Source: Oppiella nova
Lineage: Eukaryota; Arthropoda; Arachnida; Sarcoptiformes; Oppiidae
Direction of reading: 5' to 3'
DNA length: 33,172 nucleotides
Assembly: GCA_905397405.1 (NCBI GenBank)
Contig: CAJPVJ010000142.1
Coordinates: 1 to 33,172, forward strand
In this document: piece by piece, positions 30,121 to 33,172 of the stretch
Position numbering within the stretch: the stretch's first letter is position 1
How the letters are laid out: every line of letters begins with the position of its first letter
The notes under the pieces: generated by a model
What the model saw: the letters and a program-made list of their open reading frames with translations, nothing else
The model's database searches: none
What the model was told of the DNA's origin: nothing
Translations under genes and position numbers: made by a program

Positions 30121-31870
30121 TTATTCTGTTAATGGAAAATCATAAATCTCCTTGATAAGTGGTCCAGAATATTGTACGTATTCTTTAATTTCTTCATATC
30201 CTAGAGTTTTATGCAATTCAATCATTTTGTAGATATCGGCGAAAGTGTTCATTAGTTGACATAACCTTTCCTGAGATTCACAATCCGATCGACACTTCAA
30301 TAGTAAATATCTTTGCAGTAAATAAATATACAATTGCTGTTCCAGTCTATTATATAAATAAAAATGACAATAAATTAATTTTATTATTATAAAAATTCTA
30401 CTAAAAACAACATTGAGTATTTAATACCTGATATTATGTCTATGTTTAAGATTAGGTCGGTTTGGGTTAAACAGTGCGATCGCAGATATCTGAAAAGTTT
30501 TATAAATATAAAACTTAATTAATATTTAGCTACACTATTTGTCATACCAATTCCAAAATGAGCCGGTCCCGTTTCCATTGTGGTAGAAATTTGTCCAGGT
30601 ACTCCTCGAAAAAATATTTGAACTGTTTTATATGGTTCGGGAGCTCCTCTTGAAATAAATCAAAACTAACTACAAATGAAGTCTCGCTATCCTATGACAG
30701 AAAGTTATTATCAATGTATATATGCTAGCATAGAATTTATAAATACCAAGTTGAGTTTAAAATATTTTTCATCGTCGTTGTAGAACATTAGAGATCTAAG
30801 TAGCATCATTTCGACAGACCCGTGTTTGAACAAGGTATACTGATCATCAGGGCATGTATTTGTGAATCCACTCAACCCTTTGCAATAGTTTAGCGCTTCC
30901 TTAACACTCTCTTCAGATCTCTTCGAGTAAACATGAACATAGTCTAATTTGTTCTGGATTATTAATGTATTTTTAGTATCCGGGTAGTCAAATATTTTGG
31001 ATATGGCCAATAGCTCCCCAATCTTATTGACCTCTAAGTCATTCAAACCGTTATAATCCGTGAGTTCTTTGAACATAGGAATGACAACTATTTTCTGTGC
31101 CCTCTGTCTGATCTCTTTCAACATTAGTCTTTCACCCAATGTCTCAATACTCTGATCCGTGTCCTCATTATTCACATAATTTTCAATTTCCATAATCTGT
31201 GCGCTCAGGTCCTCATCCGTGACGTCCAAAACACTACCAGTGATGTCACACAAGAAGGAGTCATCAGATATGGTCGACACAATTGATGGCGGATTTGAGG
31301 ACTCATTTGCATCTGAAGATGAGGTTTGGCTTTCATTTACTAGTCGTTTGCGTCGATTCTCTTCCACCACTCGCCTTCTTTGCTCCCTTTCCTCATTGCT
31401 TTGTATGAGTTCCTGTCAAATACAACACGTTTTAATTTGTTGGTCTAAATAATGCTCAACAATAACTTACTTTTTTCATACCCACTGCAAAACATTTATG
31501 AAGTCTACATTTGGGACACAACTTTCTAGTGTTTATATTTATTTTACACTTTCCATCCGAAGGGCACTCAAATAACTAATCAAAAAATCATGAATAATAC
31601 TAATATCAATTTATTTACACTTTTTATTACCTGTTCTTTGTTGGCATTCCTCCTGAAGAATGCTTTACACGATTCACAAGTAATTGCACCGAAGTGTCTG
31701 CCTATAAGTCATCAGAGTTTATGATAAAATTATATTAATAACTAATTACTTATTTCTTATAAAATATTAATTTATAATTAAGAATTTTAAATAAAATTTT
31801 ATTTAACATGTTATTTACCAATTCCTTTATCGCTGCAAATTTCACAAATTTTATTCACTTGTCTCTTCAT
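30121..31870 (-). CDS. HR96-like (NR1J-type) nuclear receptor, copy 3, intact
   Basis: Seven exons in the same phases as copy 1: 31819-31870, 31631-31701, 31471-31575, 30747-31412, 30548-30691, 30428-30489 and 30121-30346, giving 441 residues. Finger 1 reads ICEICSDKGIGRHFGAITC, with the canonical HR96-type P-box CESCKAFFRR. Finger 2 ends CRLHKCFAVGMKK. The hinge (ELIQSNEEREQRRRVVEENR) is followed by a Ser/Asp-rich linker longer than in copy 1. The ligand-binding domain shows KELTDYNGLNDLEVNKIGEL, GLSGFTNTCPDDQYTLFKHG, LFNPNRPNLK and the AF-2-like GPLIKEIYD near the C-terminus. Expected role: ligand-dependent transcription factor of the xenobiotic/lipid-sensing type, acting in the nucleus. 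It is the best candidate for the ancestral-function copy in the array. ORFs on the plus strand here are shadows. Confidence 0.85.
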
Positions 31871-32690
31871 TTTAATGAATACTGTATTATATGAATTTAT
31901 CTAAATATAAATACAGTTTAATCATTAAATTCTAAGGTAAATTACACAATATATAAATAAATACATAAAGGAAGGATATGTATATTGTACCTATTTATAA
32001 TAATACTTTATAACTTCAATATTAAATGTTATTAATGTTTTCATCAGAAAATACTTTTCAAACATTGTAAATATTATGAATTTGTATGTAATTCATACAG
32101 TATAGTACAGTATATCTGATGAAATATCTTGTATAATAAATAGGCATATATTTTTAGAGTTGATATACAATTTTGCGATTGCGTTATAAGTCATAACCAG
32201 CAACAAAAACAATTGCCACAAGTTTTAATTATATTACGACAAACCAGAATTGCCATGATATCATTGGGAATAAAAATTACTTTTTTAATAATTTAATTTT
32301 TCAAAATAAAATACAATTTAATTTTGCAAATTTATTTTTAAGTTTAGATAGTTTTATTAAATTTGTTTAATGTTTTATTTACTAAATATAATAATAACAA
32401 CAACCTTGATTACCTAATTGTACATTTCAAGGCAAACTACAATGAATAACTCATTTTCCTTTCAAGCGCTTTATTTAACTTTATTTAATTGTATTCAATA
32501 ACTTTCAAACATTATATTAGATTTTTATAATACGAGTTTGAATATAAACATAATTATAAGATAGCAACTTTAAATGTGTAATGAATAGAAATGTATAATA
32601 TTGTAACTATTGTATATATTGTATTCTTGGACAGTTACAAATATATTTCATGTTTTATGCGTTATAGTCAGAAATATTTGGTAAATTTCA
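31871..32690. other. Spacer between receptor copies 3 and 4
   Basis: AT-rich. The TTTTCATCAGAAAATACTTT block (about 32040) is the counterpart of one near 26835. No gene seen. Confidence 0.45.
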
Positions 32691-33172
32691 TCAATCCTTA
32701 TAAATATCGCGAAACATTTCTTGAGAAACGGGTCCAAAATACTCGATGTAATCCTCGACACCATTTAATATCTCAATTCTTCCGACAATATTGACGTCAA
32801 TTAATGCATTCATAAGGTTTGACATCTTGTATCTCCACAACCATTCCCACCGGTATTTCATCGATAAGTATCGTTGCAGTAAATAAATATACATTTTTTG
32901 TTGATACCTAGACACAATATATTTTTAAAATAATGTTTACAAAATTATTATAGTTATATTATTTTCTCACTTAATAACATCCTTGTTGATTATATTTGGA
33001 CGGTCCGGGTTGAAAAGTATAATTACTGTTAACTATATAAGAAAACATAAATATTTTTAGTTATCAAAAATATGATACATGTGGTCTTAATTGCCTACCA
33101 GGTCAACAAGTACCCTGTCCCAATTCCATTCGGGAATAATCTTATTAAAATGACTTTTATAAACCTCGTATA
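32691..33172 (-). CDS. HR96-like nuclear receptor, copy 4, 3' part only (cut by window edge)
   Basis: The last three exons of a diverged paralogue: 33099 to beyond 33172, 32971-33032 and 32691-32907, with the same phases and sizes as in the other copies (the middle exon is 62 bp in all four). Visible ligand-binding domain features are YKSHFNKIIPEWNWDRVLVDL, ILFNPDRPNI, the helix YIYLLQRYLSMKYRWEW, and the AF-2-like end GPVSQEMFRDIYKD. It is clearly more diverged than copies 1-3 from one another: it lacks the CRSDC motif and its AF-2 begins VSQEMFRDI instead of LI(R/K)EIYD. The DNA-binding domain would lie to the right of the window. Confidence 0.75.

Larger units (their letters stand above)
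21410..33172. repeat. Tandem array of nuclear-receptor units, period about 2.62 kb
   Basis: Receptor start codons lie at 26623, 29242 and 31870 (spacings 2619 and 2628 bp); a fourth unit enters at the right edge. Non-coding flanks are also repeated: the TTTGTCACA/TTTGACACA...GTAAATAGTAATTTATT block appears near 21425, 27240 and 29900, and the ATATGCTGTATAATA block near 26940, 29515 and (diverged) 32125. The first unit is lengthened by the foldback plus Tigger at 21572-24619. Confidence 0.8.

Noticed and set aside
32591-32794. Plus-strand frame of 67 codons
   Set aside because: Overlaps the last exon of receptor copy 4 in antisense; no independent support.

Overview
This is a very AT-rich eukaryotic nuclear window from a small-genome animal. 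The genes have introns of about 58-280 bp with GT..AG borders. Families represented are animal nuclear receptors (NR1J/HR96 type), LDL-receptor YWTD propellers, an arthropod-style 7TM chemoreceptor and a pogo/Tigger DNA transposon. This mix, with compact tandem gene arrays, suggests an arthropod and most likely an acariform mite; that assignment is inference. I see no tRNA, rRNA or CRISPR array. Two single Ns (4536 and 21800) mark contig joins, and each is flanked by duplicated sequence, so local structure there may be partly assembly artefact.

Layout. (1) 1-3.7 kb, minus strand: two tandem, diverged copies of an unrecognised family that combines a multi-pass membrane domain with spectrin-like helical repeats. 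The first copy has lost its 3' exons. (2) 4.0-6.5 kb, plus: a 7TM gustatory-receptor-like gene whose C-terminus runs into a 363-bp direct repeat. (3) 6.8-10.6 kb, plus: a six-exon gene with three YWTD propellers. All splice phases are preserved, but there is one in-frame stop. (4) 10.9-18.6 kb, plus: three tandem paralogues (here E1, E2, E3) of a secreted, two-exon Gly/Asp-rich family. They share a promoter block, a signal-peptide exon, an acidic repeat domain and a DKMLK..RRP.RR junction, followed by completely unrelated tails. A dead Tigger element sits between E1 and E2. The 3' end of E2 carries a nested direct and inverted duplication with the hallmarks of a template switch. (5) 19.4-20.5 kb, minus: a single-propeller, intronless YWTD gene. 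(6) 21.4-33.2 kb, minus: a tandem array with a period of about 2.62 kb of HR96-like nuclear receptors. It holds an intact gene, a pseudogene, another intact gene and a partial gene. The DNA downstream of the first receptor is split by a large foldback repeat that itself holds a second, nearly intact Tigger.

The genes do not form an operon or an obvious pathway. The theme is lineage-specific tandem expansion of environment-facing families: chemoreception, secreted or extracellular proteins, and xenobiotic-type nuclear receptors. The least familiar element is the E1-E3 secreted family, with a conserved acidic front half, a conserved basic cleavage-like junction and exchangeable tails.
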